Program-made: the position numbers and the translations under genes | Assembly (NCBI GenBank): GCA_046328505.1 | Contig: JAXLWL010000005.1 | Span: 738,163-802,162 of the forward strand | DNA from: JBDHWG01 sp046328505 | GTDB taxonomy: Bacteria > Chloroflexota > Anaerolineae > Epilineales > JAHCIE01 | DNA length: 64,000 nt | Direction: 5' to 3' | The notes under the pieces: generated by a model | Databases searched by the model: none | The model's input: the letters and a program-made list of their open reading frames with translations, nothing else | Told to the model about the DNA's origin: nothing | Part shown: in pieces, positions 22,230-31,417 of the stretch | How the letters are laid out: each line of letters starts with the position of its first letter | How positions within the stretch are numbered: position 1 is the first letter of the stretch

Positions 22230-24851
22230 TCACGCCTCACCCTGGCGTTCTAGCATCCGAACGATGCCGACGGTCAACATGTAGAAGAACGCGAGATCGA
22301 CCAGGAAAAACGAGTTGTCGATCAGACCGTGGGCTAGGCAGTAGACCATGCTGGCCGCGAGCCCCAGGACGAGCCATCGGATATCGCCGGTCAGTCTGCG
22401 GAACAGGCGCCACGCGCCGCGGAAAAAGGCGACGAGACTGCCCACGAGGGCAACGACGGCAACAATGCCCAGCCGCGACCAGAAGTCGAGGAGGATGTTG
22501 TGCGGGTGCGACAGGTTACGCTCCACCTCGGCGCCGGGCAGGTAGTAGGCGTCGCGATACTCGTAGAGGAAGTTGTCGAGGCCGACGCCCAGCCACGGGT
22601 GGTCGCGAATCATGTTCAGGGTCGCCTGCCACAGCAACTGCCGTCTCTCCCACGTCGCCGCCTCTCCCACGTTGACCAGGCGGGCCACGCGCTCGGTTCG
22701 CGCAAAGGGAATCAGGGCCAGGGCCGCCAGGCCAATCGCGCCGAGCATGGCAAAGAACGCGCGGCGGCTGCGTCCCGCGCCTAGCACGAGCAGCGCCGCC
22801 GGTACGCCCAGCAGCCAGGCGCCGGTCGAGAAAGTCATGAACAGGCCGGCCACGATCGGGACGGCTGCGAGAACGTAGGCGAGCCGTCGCCGGCGCGACT
22901 CGCCCCACAGCGCGAGGGCGAGAAGGATGGGCAGAATGCGGCCGAGCATGAGGGCCAGGTTATTGGGCGAGCCGTAGACACTCTTGAGCCGCCGCACGCC
23001 CTCGGCGGCCACGGAGCCGCTGCCCGTGTACGTCGCGAACCCATACAGCGTCAGCAGGGCGCCCGCCAGCACCGCGGCGTCGGCCAGGCGCAGAATCTGC
23101 CGGCGGTCGAGGCGCGCGTCGCGCAGGACGATGTAGAAAAGGATTGGCTCCAGGATGACGACGCGGAACTCGCGTGTCGCCACACCGGGCAATAACGCCC
23201 ACAGGCCCGATAGCCCACCCAACAGCAGCAACACCAGCACCGCGCCATCCTGGAGGTTCAGCGGAAGCTGAGCCTTGAGCGCGGCGAGGCCATTCTGGGT
23301 CAATCGGCGCAGCGCCCACAGGGCGAACGCGAGCAGAGCCAGCGTCTCAACGAGGGACACCTGAAGGGGACCGAGACTTATCGTTCGTAGGAAGAAGGGC
23401 GTGGCGACGACGACGGCTGCGAGGGCCAGGTCGAGGCGTGCGGCCACGAGAATAGTGAGGGGAAGCAAGAACACGGCGTTGAGTGGCCAGGGCAGCAGCG
23501 TGAATAAGAGGGCGGACGCGGCGATTGCCGCCATCGCTCCCGCGTCACCTAGCTTCCCAACCGCTGCATCAAGCGCCGCCCACAGTGCCGCCCACGGCGC
23601 CCGGCGCGCCAGCAGCAGCGCGCCCGCCCCTGCCACAACCGCGCCGAGAGCAAGCCCGGCCAGCGTGAGGTAAAAGGGGAGCGGGTTGGGCGTTGGGGCC
23701 GGTGGTGGAACGGACGCCTCGGCCGCGCCCTCAATTGACGTGAGCAGCGGGCGCGCTTCGAGACGGTCGTCCAGCATGCTGAAGCCCCAGATTGGGTCGT
23801 CCGGCGGCGCGTCGGGGCGGAGATGGGTCACGATCATTGCCGCCAGCCACGGCCACTCGCTGCGGGCGCGCAGCACGGCCTCCCCCTCGCGGGGCGCCTG
23901 AACGGCGTCGGTGTCGCTCCCGGACGCGGCGGGACGGCCTTGCCAGTCCGACGGTAGGGCATTCCAGCCCCACTCGACGGCCCAGGCGGGCTTGCTCGCA
24001 TCGCCGTAGCGGGCCATGATGTCGCGCAGGAGAACGGCGCGCGAGAAGTTCAGCACGTTGGCGTCAACGCGGCGGTCGTCCGGTCCGCTCCAGAACCCAT
24101 ACGGCTTGATCGCCAGAGCGTCGAAGTACTGTCCCGCCCCGGCGCGGTAAAGCGTCTCCAGGTAGCGCACGTCATCCTGGTTGCTCGGCGTGTTCTCCGT
24201 CGTCGGCGCGAGACCTCCGCCCAGGACGATCACGCCGGGGTCGGCCGCTTTCGCGGCCTCGTAGGCTGCCTTCAGCAGCGCTACATACTGGCGTGGCTGG
24301 ACATGCTCTCGGTTTGGTCCCGTCGCCAGGTTGGGGCTATCCCAGACCTGGACCGCTGCCACGCGCCCCCGATAGCGGTTCATGACTTGTGTCACGAAGC
24401 GGGCGTAGGTCGCGGGATCAGCTGGGAGAGCGCCCGGCGCGCCCTGGTCCAGCGGCTTCCTTGCCCATGCGGGAGCGCCGGCCAGCGTCAAGACAACACC
24501 CAGGCCGCGCTCCGCCGCCGAATCCACGACACGGTCGAGCGCAGCCCAATCGTATGCGCCTGGCGTTGGCTCGACGGCGGCCCACTCGACCGGCTGGCGG
24601 ATCCATTGCAAACCGGCCGCGCGCGCCTGGTCGAGCTGCGCCGCGATTTCGGTGTCGGCCCGGCGCAGCAGGGCGACGTTTGCGCCGAGCTGGAGCGGCG
24701 CCGGGCGCGGCTGGGCCTCGATGCCGGTCGGCGCGTGGGCGCGCGTGAAGGCGCGGAAGAATAGGGCGGCGAAGACGAGGGCCACCAGGCCCAGGAGAAC
24801 GGCCAGGAGGAGCGACAGCCAGGGGGTGAATCGAGTTCGAGAAGTCTGCAT
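22230..24851 (-). CDS. O-antigen ligase-type (Wzy_C) membrane protein with N-terminal glycoside-hydrolase-like domain
   Basis: 873 residues. One N-terminal helix (about 11-33) anchors a TIM-barrel-like domain (about 50-395) resembling clan A glycosidases (GH39/GH5 style): IRQPVEWAAVEPTPG, KAADPGVIVLGGGLAPT, AWAVEWGWN. Then come about 10-12 membrane helices with the Wzy_C/O-antigen-ligase loop (GVGLDNFLYEYRD, HNILLDFWSRLG). The barrel keeps the nucleophile-like Glu293 (AVEWGW), but the usual W-N-E-P acid/base motif reads WDSP (170-173), so it is probably not an active hydrolase. The ATG at 24851 is only a few bases after an extended -10. It probably ligates or polymerises surface glycan. Confidence 0.82.
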   Translation of the reverse strand: MQTSRTRFTPWLSLLLAVLLGLVALVFAALFFRAFTRAHAPTGIEAQPRPAPLQLGANVALLRRADTEIAAQLDQARAAGLQWIRQPVEWAAVEPTPGAYDWAALDRVVDSAAERGLGVVLTLAGAPAWARKPLDQGAPGALPADPATYARFVTQVMNRYRGRVAAVQVWDSPNLATGPNREHVQPRQYVALLKAAYEAAKAADPGVIVLGGGLAPTTENTPSNQDDVRYLETLYRAGAGQYFDALAIKPYGFWSGPDDRRVDANVLNFSRAVLLRDIMARYGDASKPAWAVEWGWNALPSDWQGRPAASGSDTDAVQAPREGEAVLRARSEWPWLAAMIVTHLRPDAPPDDPIWGFSMLDDRLEARPLLTSIEGAAEASVPPPAPTPNPLPFYLTLAGLALGAVVAGAGALLLARRAPWAALWAALDAAVGKLGDAGAMAAIAASALLFTLLPWPLNAVFLLPLTILVAARLDLALAAVVVATPFFLRTISLGPLQVSLVETLALLAFALWALRRLTQNGLAALKAQLPLNLQDGAVLVLLLLGGLSGLWALLPGVATREFRVVILEPILFYIVLRDARLDRRQILRLADAAVLAGALLTLYGFATYTGSGSVAAEGVRRLKSVYGSPNNLALMLGRILPILLALALWGESRRRRLAYVLAAVPIVAGLFMTFSTGAWLLGVPAALLVLGAGRSRRAFFAMLGAIGLAALALIPFARTERVARLVNVGEAATWERRQLLWQATLNMIRDHPWLGVGLDNFLYEYRDAYYLPGAEVERNLSHPHNILLDFWSRLGIVAVVALVGSLVAFFRGAWRLFRRLTGDIRWLVLGLAASMVYCLAHGLIDNSFFLVDLAFFYMLTVGIVRMLERQGEA

Positions 24852-24860
24852 GACGCAAGC

Positions 24861-24869
24861 ATGATAGCA
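24861..24869 (-). promoter_or_regulatory. Extended -10 close to the O-antigen-ligase-like start
   Basis: Minus strand TGC-TATCAT (24869..24861) ends nine bases before the ATG at 24851. Transcription would begin about three bases before the codon, so the mRNA would be nearly leaderless. No ribosome site is seen, which agrees. The -35 is weak. Confidence 0.4.
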
Positions 24870-24893
24870 TGAATTGCTCGCACCTGCGATTCT

Positions 24894-24922
24894 TTGCCTT
24901 TTGCTATTCCGCGTGTTATAAT
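24894..24922 (+). promoter_or_regulatory. Sigma-70-type promoter of rplY
   Basis: TTGCCT (24894-24899), 17 bases, TATAAT (24917-24922). Transcription would start near 24929, about 27 bases before the bL25 ATG. Confidence 0.75.
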
Positions 24923-24955
24923 AACCGCTTGCAAAGTTCATTAGGAGTAACGTCG

Positions 24956-25624
24956 ATGTCGAAGCAGATCCAGCTCGAGGCTGAGAACCGGACAGTCACG
25001 GGCAAGAAAGTTAATCAACTCCGCCGCGAGGGTGTCATCCCGGCCGTCGTCTACGGCCACCACGTCGCGGCAAAGAGTATTCAGGTTGACGAGCGCGCCC
25101 TCAACCTGGCCCTGCACCGGGCGGGCACGACCCACCTCATTACCATCCAGGTTGCCGGCGGCGACGGGTTGGTTGCTCTTGTGAAGGACATCCAGCGCGA
25201 GTCGACCACCCAGCGCGTCACGCACGTCGACTTCCAGGCTGTCTCGATGGACGAGCCGATCACGACGACGGTGCCCATCGTGCTGGAAGGCGCGTCGCAG
25301 GCGGTCGAGGATGGCGGCACGTTGCTGCACAACCTGACCGCAGTCGAAATTCGCGCGCTGCCTGCGAACCTGATCGATTCCGTCGTCGTCGATATCAGCC
25401 CTCTCATCGACTTCGACGCGGCCATTCACGTGTCCGATCTCAAGGTCCCCTCAAACGTCGAAGTGCTGAACGACGTCGACGAGCTTGTCGCCAAGGTCAC
25501 GCCGCCGCGCGTCCAGGCGGAAGAGGAAGAGGAAGGCGTTGGCGCAGGCGAGTCGCCGAAGCTGCCTGAGGTCATCTCCGAGACGGAGGCCGAGCGCCGC
25601 CGAGGCGAGCGCGCTGAAGAGTAA
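24956..25624 (+). CDS. rplY: 50S ribosomal protein bL25, CTC/TL5 type
   Basis: 222 residues; binds 5S rRNA. The N-terminal L25 domain is clear (QLEAENRTVTGKKVNQLRREG, then IPAVVYGHHV), followed by the TL5-type beta domain (SMDEPITTTVPIVLEG, LIDFDAAIHVSDLKVP) and an acidic low-complexity tail rich in Glu, which is common in CTC proteins. ATG 24956 has AGGAG nine bases upstream; the longer frame would start upstream of the promoter. It is monocistronic, with its own promoter and terminator. Confidence 0.95.
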   Translation: MSKQIQLEAENRTVTGKKVNQLRREGVIPAVVYGHHVAAKSIQVDERALNLALHRAGTTHLITIQVAGGDGLVALVKDIQRESTTQRVTHVDFQAVSMDEPITTTVPIVLEGASQAVEDGGTLLHNLTAVEIRALPANLIDSVVVDISPLIDFDAAIHVSDLKVPSNVEVLNDVDELVAKVTPPRVQAEEEEEGVGAGESPKLPEVISETEAERRRGERAEE

Positions 25625-25643
25625 ATGCGGAATGAATAGCGCC

Positions 25644-25700
25644 GGGCGAAAGACGAGGCTGGCCCAAGGGCAAGCTGCGTTCTTTCGCCCTCATTTTTTG
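25644..25700 (+). terminator. Rho-independent terminator of rplY
   Basis: Stem GGGCGAAAGA (25644-25653) / TCTTTCGCCC (25681-25690) encloses a 27-base loop and is followed by TCATTTTTT (25691-25699). Confidence 0.8.
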
Positions 25701-25928
25701 CGCTCCGCGTAGCGTTTGCGGGCTGAACCCGTATTAGACTTAGAGCAGTGTGACTCTTCACCGTTTGTTGCCGACAACGTGCTCGCGCTGGAGAGCCATC
25801 TCCAGCGCCTCCGACGGGCGGTGGAGTTGTCACTCCACCTCGAGCGGGACACGGCAATAATTATGCAAGGTTCATCGTCAGTCGCCAGCGCGTGCTGTCA
25901 GTATGGTGCGCAGGAGGCATGCTAAACC
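25701..25928 (+). other. Structured mreB leader region
   Basis: Between the rplY terminator and mreB (the whole rplY-mreB gap is 304 bases) there are two perfect hairpins: GCGCTGGAGA - GCCA - TCTCCAGCGC (25785-25808) and GTGGAGT - TGTC - ACTCCAC (25821-25838). A purine-rich AGGAGG (25912-25917) lies 11 bases before the GTG start. I could not fix a consensus promoter here. The hairpins may form a regulated 5' leader. Confidence 0.5.
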
Positions 25929-26987
25929 GTGGTCAGCCTCATCAACAGTTTCCTGGGCCTCTTCTCCCACGACATCGGCATCGACCTGGGAACGGCTAAC
26001 ACCCTCGTTATGGTGCGCGGCCAGGGCATCGTCATCAACGAGCCTTCCGTTGTTGCCATCGACAAAAAGTCTCGCAAGGTGCTTGCCATCGGCGCCGAGG
26101 CGAAGGAAATGGTGGGCCGCACCCCGGCCAACATCATCGCTATTCGTCCGCTGCGCGACGGAGTCATCTCGGACTTCGACGTCACCCAGAAGATGCTCGA
26201 GTACTTCATCCACAAGGTGCACGAAAAGTACCGGCCCATTCCCAAGCCCCGCGTCGTCGTCGGTATTCCGTCCGGCGTGACCGAGGTTGAGAAGCGCGCG
26301 GTCCATGACGCCTCCCTCGCCGCAGGCGCTCGCGAAGCGTACCTGATCGAGGAGCCGATGGCGGCGGCAATCGGCGCGGGCCTGCCGGTGACCGAAGCGA
26401 TGGGCAGCATGATCGTCGACATTGGCGGCGGCACGACGGAAGTGGCGGTGATTGCCCTCGGCGGCATCGTCGTCAGCAACTCGATCCGCGTCGCCGGCGA
26501 CGAGATGGACGAAGCCATCATCCAGTACGCGCGTCAGAAGTACAACCTCTTCATCGGCGAGCGCATGGCTGAGTGGGTCAAGATAGCCATCGGCTCTGCC
26601 TACCCGCTGGAGCAGGAGGAGACCCGCGTGCTGCGCGGGCGAAACCTGATCACGGGCCTGCCGCAGCAGGTCGAAGTGAGCTCCGTGGAGATTCGCGAAG
26701 CCCTCGCCGGCCCCGTCAGCGCCATCGTCGACTTGGTGCGTGATACGCTGGACGATACGCCGCCGGAGCCGATTGCCGACATCCTGGAGCACGGCATCGC
26801 CCTGGCGGGCGGCGGCGCGCTCCTCAAGGGCCTCGCGCAGCGCCTGTGCGAAGAGACGAAGATGCATGTCTACGTCGCCGAGGATCCGCTGGCGTGTGTC
26901 GCCAAGGGCGCGGGTAGCGTCCTCGAAGACCTGGATGGCCTGCATAAGGTTCTCGCCGCGACTCAGCGGCCGAACCTGTCGCGCTAG
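25929..26987 (+). CDS. mreB: Rod-shape-determining actin homologue MreB
   Basis: 352 residues. The actin-fold signatures are visible: GIDLGTANTLVMVRGQGIV (phosphate 1), PRVVVGIPSGVTEVEKRAV, MIVDIGGGTTEVAVIALGG (phosphate 2) and GIALAGGGALLKGL (adenosine motif). It polymerises under the membrane and guides the elongation machinery. It starts at GTG 25929 behind AGGAGG. mreC, mreD and a PBP2 gene follow in order, so this is the elongasome operon. The large reverse-strand frame over it is a shadow. Confidence 0.97.
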   Translation: MVSLINSFLGLFSHDIGIDLGTANTLVMVRGQGIVINEPSVVAIDKKSRKVLAIGAEAKEMVGRTPANIIAIRPLRDGVISDFDVTQKMLEYFIHKVHEKYRPIPKPRVVVGIPSGVTEVEKRAVHDASLAAGAREAYLIEEPMAAAIGAGLPVTEAMGSMIVDIGGGTTEVAVIALGGIVVSNSIRVAGDEMDEAIIQYARQKYNLFIGERMAEWVKIAIGSAYPLEQEETRVLRGRNLITGLPQQVEVSSVEIREALAGPVSAIVDLVRDTLDDTPPEPIADILEHGIALAGGGALLKGLAQRLCEETKMHVYVAEDPLACVAKGAGSVLEDLDGLHKVLAATQRPNLSR

Positions 26988-27007
26988 AGGCCAACCGCTT
27001 AGCGTGA

Positions 27008-27877
27008 ATGATGAGCCGCATCCTTGAGCATTCCTGGCTATTCCTGACACTCATCGCTCTGACGATCGTGGGCGCGGTTCTCTATCAGACGGGACGCCTG
27101 GCGCCGGTTCAGCGCGCTCTCTCCGACATATCCTCGCCTGTGGGCGAGCCGTCCAATGCCCTGGCCGCCCGCGCTGCCGCCTTCGTCGATGGGGTACGCC
27201 GGTTCCAGACATTAGAGAGCGAGAACGCGGACTTGCGGGGCGAGGTCGAACGCCTCTCATTGGAGAACGTTCGGCTCACCGAACTGGCAAATGAGAATGG
27301 GCGGCTGCGGGACGAGCTGGCATACAAGCAGACCAACCCCTCCCTGCAGCTACGCGGCGCTGAGGTCGTCAGCCACGGCGGGGCCGGGTTGGTGCCGGGG
27401 CAGGTGACGAGCCGCGACCCGAGCCCCTATCTGTCGGTAATGACCGTTAACCTTGGGCAGCGCGACGGCGTCAAGCAGGGCCAGGCGGTTGTCACGCCGC
27501 TCGGACTGGTGGGACGCATTGTTGATGTAGGTGACCGGACGGCCCGCGTCCTTCTGCTGACGGACCGCGCGAGCTCGGTCAACGGCCAGGTGATGCGCAC
27601 GCGTGTCACAGGCGTCGTGCAGGGAACCGGCGACGGGCGCCTCCTCATGCGCTACATCGAGCAAGGCGGCGACATCAAGGTCGGCGATATCGTCATGACA
27701 GCGGGATTGGGCGGCATTTTCCCACGTGGCCAACCCATCGGTCAGGTGACGAGTGTACGCCAGCAAGACATCGAGCTGTTCCAGGAGGCCGAGATTCGGC
27801 CCACAGTCGACTTCAACCGGCTGGAAAATGTCCTTGTCGTCACGCAGTTTGAGCCAACGCCGCCGGAGAACCCATAA
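27008..27877 (+). CDS. mreC: Cell shape protein MreC
   Basis: 289 residues with a bitopic layout: a short cytoplasmic start, one membrane helix (about 9-28, LFLTLIALTIVGAVL), a coiled coil (about 65-105, SENADLRGEVERLSLENVRL) and the two-barrel periplasmic domain with MTVNLGQRDGVKQGQAVV and VTPLGLVGRIVDVG. It bridges MreB to PBP2 outside the membrane. The stop shares one base with the mreD start (TAATG), indicating coupling. Confidence 0.95.
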   Translation: MMSRILEHSWLFLTLIALTIVGAVLYQTGRLAPVQRALSDISSPVGEPSNALAARAAAFVDGVRRFQTLESENADLRGEVERLSLENVRLTELANENGRLRDELAYKQTNPSLQLRGAEVVSHGGAGLVPGQVTSRDPSPYLSVMTVNLGQRDGVKQGQAVVTPLGLVGRIVDVGDRTARVLLLTDRASSVNGQVMRTRVTGVVQGTGDGRLLMRYIEQGGDIKVGDIVMTAGLGGIFPRGQPIGQVTSVRQQDIELFQEAEIRPTVDFNRLENVLVVTQFEPTPPENP

Positions 27878-28407
27878 TGCTGAATGGACGCAAGCGCCGC
27901 GGCCTCTTCGCCGTGCCGGTGAACGTCTATTTGCTGATAGCCCTCGTCGCCATCGCGGCCCTGATCCACGTGACCTGGCTGCCGCGGCTGCCGGTCCGGC
28001 CGGACCTCATGCTCGTGCTGGTGGTTGCCTGGAGCCTGCTGCGAGGCGTTGAAGAAGGGCTCCTGTGGGCATTTATCGGCGGGGTCCTGCTCGATCTACT
28101 ATCCGCCGGGCCGTTCGGCGGCTTTACGCTTGGCCTCCTGCTTGCGGCGCTGATTGGCGGCATCGTCCACAGCACGGTGTTCACGTCGGGGTTCTTCTGG
28201 CCTGCCGTCACCATGATTGCCACCACGCTGCTGTTCCATCCCATCTACCTGGCAATTCTCAACCTGGGCGGATTCCGGGTTCCCTGGAGCGCGATCGTCG
28301 GCTCCATCGTGCCGCTCCTGATCTGGAATGTCGTTCTTTTGTTGATCCTGCTCCAGCCGCTCGCATGGCTGCATAGGCGCACGGCGCCTGCTCCCGTGAG
28401 CGTGTAA
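27877..28407 (+). CDS. mreD: Cell shape protein MreD
   Basis: 176 residues with about five transmembrane helices and very little soluble sequence. LPVRPDLMLVLVVAWSLLRG and GLLWAFIGGVLLDLLSAGPFG match the conserved MreD core. It is an integral-membrane elongasome component. The start overlaps mreC and the stop is four bases before the PBP2 gene. Confidence 0.92.
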   Translation: MLNGRKRRGLFAVPVNVYLLIALVAIAALIHVTWLPRLPVRPDLMLVLVVAWSLLRGVEEGLLWAFIGGVLLDLLSAGPFGGFTLGLLLAALIGGIVHSTVFTSGFFWPAVTMIATTLLFHPIYLAILNLGGFRVPWSAIVGSIVPLLIWNVVLLLILLQPLAWLHRRTAPAPVSV

Positions 28408-28411
28408 GCGT

Positions 28412-30565
28412 ATGTACGACTTTATTCCTGACGACCCGAAGACGCAGCATTGGGGCCAGCGGCCTCCCCCGCCGCCGCCGCCGCCGCCCTCACCCGGCCC
28501 GCGGCTGCTGGTGCTGCGCATCGTCATTTTCGTTGTGTTCGTCGCCCTGCTGGCCCAACTGTTCAAGCTCCAGATGTTCGACTCGGCGATCTATCGGCAA
28601 CGCGCCGATGTGAACCGTCTGCGCGTGCGAACCGTAGACGCCGAGCGCGGCATATTCTACGACCGCAACGGCAAGATCCTGGTGCGGAACCAGCCGAGCT
28701 TCTCGGTGTACATCACGTACGCGGACCTCCCCGACGACGAAGAGAAGCAGGCCGCCGTCCTGGAGCGCCTGGCGCACATGCTGGACATCCATTCCAGCGG
28801 CGAGCCGGGCGGCGAGGCGCAGCCGACGGCCGCGTGGATCAAGACCATCGCCGCCGACGTCTGCCGCGCGACCTCGAATTACGTCCCGCCCGGCCCCACC
28901 GTGCCCCACGGAATCAAGGAGTATATCGCCGAAGCCTGCCGCGCTCCCTATACCCAGGTGCGCGTGAAGTCGCAAGTGCCCCGCGACCTGGCGCTGACCA
29001 TTGAGCAGGACCGCCTGAACCTGCCCGGCGTGACGATTGGCGTCACTCCGGTGCGTCAGTACCTCGCGGGAGGCAGTGTCGGGCAGATTCTCGGCTTCAT
29101 GGGCAATATCCCGGCCGAGGAGAGTGGCGACTACTTCAAGCCGGGCAGCGACTACGAGCGCGGGGACAAGATCGGCCTCGCCGGCACCGAGGCATCTTTC
29201 GAGACCGCGGTCCGCGGTACCAAGGGCCGCAAGACGGTCGAGGTGGACGCGGCGGGCCGAGAGGTGGGAATCATCGGCGAAGCCACGCCCCCGACGCCCG
29301 GCCACAATATTGTCCTGACCCTGGACCTCGATCTCCAGAAGAAGGTGCAGGAGCTGCTGCAAAAGGGTCTCGATCAGATTCGAGCGACGCGCGGCGTGGC
29401 GATTGTCATGAACCCGCAGACCGGCGAAATCCTGGCGATGGTGTCGATTCCGGGCTATGACAACAACGTCTTCTCCGACGGCATCAACGCCGATAACGTC
29501 AAGGAGTACGTCCGCCTGAGCGAGGACAAGAGCCACCCGCTGATGAACCGCGCCTATGAGGGCATCTACCCCACAGGCTCGGTCTTCAAGGTCGTCCCGG
29601 CCTCGGCCGCGCTCCAGGAAGGCGTCATCGACGTCAATACGCTCGTCCATGACCCCGGCATCATCTACCTGCCTGTGCCGGGCGACCCGACCGCAAAAGG
29701 CACGCCATTCTACTGCTGGAAGCCCCAGGGCCACGGCGATATCAACGTCATCCAGGCCCTCGCCCAGTCGTGCGACGTGTTCTTCTATGAGGTGACAGGC
29801 GGCTACGAGCCGACGAAGTTCAACGGGCTTGGCATCGACCGCTTTGCCAAGTATGCCCGCGCCTTCGGCTTCGGCCAGCCGACGGGCATAAACCTCCCCG
29901 GTGAGGCCAAGGGGTTGATGGCCCAGGACGGCGACGCGTGGGATCGCTGGAAGCGCCTGAACTATGCCGACGTCTGGTACGTCGGCGACACGTACAACAT
30001 GGCTATTGGCCAGGGCTTCTTCAATGCCACGCCGCTGCAAATGCTCAACGCAACGGCTGCCGTGGCGAATGGCGGGACGCTCTACAAACCGCAGATCATG
30101 TACCAGGAAGCCACGGCGGACGGCCAGGTCGTCCACGCGTTCCAGCCAGAGGTCATTCGCAAAGTGCCGGTGAGCGAAAGCAACCTGGCGATCGTGCGTG
30201 AGGGCATGCGTCAGGCCACGGTCCCGCCACTGGGTACCGCTTCTGGCGCTGGACTGCCAAGCGAGATTACCATCGGCGCGAAGACGGGGACGGCCGAGTT
30301 CTGCCTGTGGGACGATGCCACGCAGCAGTGTCTCAAGGATAAAGACGGGCATTGGCCGACGCACGCCTGGTTCACCGCCTTCGCCCCGTTCGATAACCCC
30401 CAGGTCGCCCTGCTCGTCATGATCGACGGCTCCTCGGTTCAAGGCCCACCCACCGTTATGCAGGGCTCGGAGGCGGCTGCGCCCATCGCGGCGGAAATCT
30501 TGCGCGCTATCTTCAAGCTACCGCCGCCCGAGAAGCCCGTCATACCCAAGAAGGCCGGCGACTGA
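28412..30565 (+). CDS. mrdA: Penicillin-binding protein 2 (elongasome transpeptidase)
   Basis: 717 residues. A proline-rich cytoplasmic start (nine consecutive prolines, 18-26) precedes a single membrane helix (about 32-53). The PBP dimer domain follows (VDAERGIFYDRNGKIL), then the transpeptidase with S390-V-F-K393, S453-C-D455 and K624-T-G626. It crosslinks lateral-wall peptidoglycan. The family usually pairs with RodA, which is not in this window. The poly-Pro start and an insert at about 130-190 make it longer than E. coli PBP2 (633). It is the last gene of mreBCD-mrdA. Confidence 0.95.
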   Translation: MYDFIPDDPKTQHWGQRPPPPPPPPPSPGPRLLVLRIVIFVVFVALLAQLFKLQMFDSAIYRQRADVNRLRVRTVDAERGIFYDRNGKILVRNQPSFSVYITYADLPDDEEKQAAVLERLAHMLDIHSSGEPGGEAQPTAAWIKTIAADVCRATSNYVPPGPTVPHGIKEYIAEACRAPYTQVRVKSQVPRDLALTIEQDRLNLPGVTIGVTPVRQYLAGGSVGQILGFMGNIPAEESGDYFKPGSDYERGDKIGLAGTEASFETAVRGTKGRKTVEVDAAGREVGIIGEATPPTPGHNIVLTLDLDLQKKVQELLQKGLDQIRATRGVAIVMNPQTGEILAMVSIPGYDNNVFSDGINADNVKEYVRLSEDKSHPLMNRAYEGIYPTGSVFKVVPASAALQEGVIDVNTLVHDPGIIYLPVPGDPTAKGTPFYCWKPQGHGDINVIQALAQSCDVFFYEVTGGYEPTKFNGLGIDRFAKYARAFGFGQPTGINLPGEAKGLMAQDGDAWDRWKRLNYADVWYVGDTYNMAIGQGFFNATPLQMLNATAAVANGGTLYKPQIMYQEATADGQVVHAFQPEVIRKVPVSESNLAIVREGMRQATVPPLGTASGAGLPSEITIGAKTGTAEFCLWDDATQQCLKDKDGHWPTHAWFTAFAPFDNPQVALLVMIDGSSVQGPPTVMQGSEAAAPIAAEILRAIFKLPPPEKPVIPKKAGD

Positions 30566-30653
30566 TGGTAGCTGTTTCGTAGTAACGATCCATCCGTCGT
30601 TCTTCGACCACCGGGAACGGCTGAAGTCGTCACCTACATGATTTCGTCCCCAT

Positions 30654-30682
30654 TGACACTTTGCTCATAAACAGCTATACTA
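30654..30682 (+). promoter_or_regulatory. Sigma-70-type promoter of minCDE
   Basis: TTGACA (30654-30659), 17 bases, TATACT (30677-30682), the best plus-strand match in the window. It lies in the 172-base gap after mrdA, so the min genes can be expressed apart from the mre operon. Start is near 30689, 49 bases before the minC GTG. Confidence 0.85.
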
Positions 30683-30737
30683 CATAAGAGCCTATTGGCC
30701 AGGTTGCCCACTACATATAGTAGGCGCGGGAGCTGAG

Positions 30738-31406
30738 GTGACTGTTACAATCAAGGGTACGGCCGATGGCCTCGTGGTAACGCTCGGTGACGGGGAGTGG
30801 AATGACGAGGTGGCGGCTCTCACCGACCGCATCGCCAGCTCGGCGAAGTTCTTCACGGGCGCGCAGGCAACCCTCGATGTCGGGGAACGCAATCTGGATG
30901 CGGCTGAGATTGCGCGGCTGCGGGACCTGTTTGGACAGCAGGGTGGCACCCTGCGGGGACTGGTGGCGACCGATGGCACGACCCGCGCTGCCGCCCGCGC
31001 TCTCGGCCTCACAGCCACCGCGCCCCGCGCCCGAGTCGCCGCTCCGCCGCGCGGGGAGAGCGAGGCGCGAAGTGGCTTGGTGGTGCGCCGCACAGTGCGC
31101 TCCGGCCAGTCCGTGCGGCACATGGGCCACGTGGTGATTATCGGGGATGTAAATCCTGGCGGAGAAGTCGTCGCGGGGGGCGATGTGGTTGTCTGGGGCC
31201 GCCTGCGCGGGCTGGTGCACGCGGGTGCAACCGGCGATCTGGACGCCTGGGTGTGCGCTGTCCAATTGGCGCCGACGCAGCTACGCATTGCCGACCTGTT
31301 CAGCCGAGCGCCCGATGGCGCGGGCGAGCCGAAGCGCCACGCGGTCCCCGAGGTCGCGCGGATCCGCGACGGGAAAATCGTTGTCGAAGCCTGGGACGAA
31401 CCGTAG
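30738..31406 (+). CDS. minC: Septum-site inhibitor MinC
   Basis: 222 residues with a short N-terminal domain (about 1-100), a linker, and the C-terminal right-handed beta-helix with VRSGQSVRHMGHVVIIGDVN, PGGEVVAGGDVVVWGRLRGL and VHAGATGD, the classic MinC_C repeats. It inhibits FtsZ ring formation when bound to MinD at the membrane. Starts at GTG with GGGAG upstream. MinD and MinE follow at once. Confidence 0.95.
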   Translation: MTVTIKGTADGLVVTLGDGEWNDEVAALTDRIASSAKFFTGAQATLDVGERNLDAAEIARLRDLFGQQGGTLRGLVATDGTTRAAARALGLTATAPRARVAAPPRGESEARSGLVVRRTVRSGQSVRHMGHVVIIGDVNPGGEVVAGGDVVVWGRLRGLVHAGATGDLDAWVCAVQLAPTQLRIADLFSRAPDGAGEPKRHAVPEVARIRDGKIVVEAWDEP

Positions 31407-31417
31407 GAGAGGATTTT

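Noticed and set aside
28490..30442. 650-codon open frame antisense to mrdA, and similar long antisense frames (5514-6995, 13826-15049, 17253-18479, 25878-27050, 33785-35362)
   Set aside because: These are shadows of genes with clear families on the other strand; their translations are rich in Arg, Ala, Gly and His with no domains, as expected from high-GC third-position bias.
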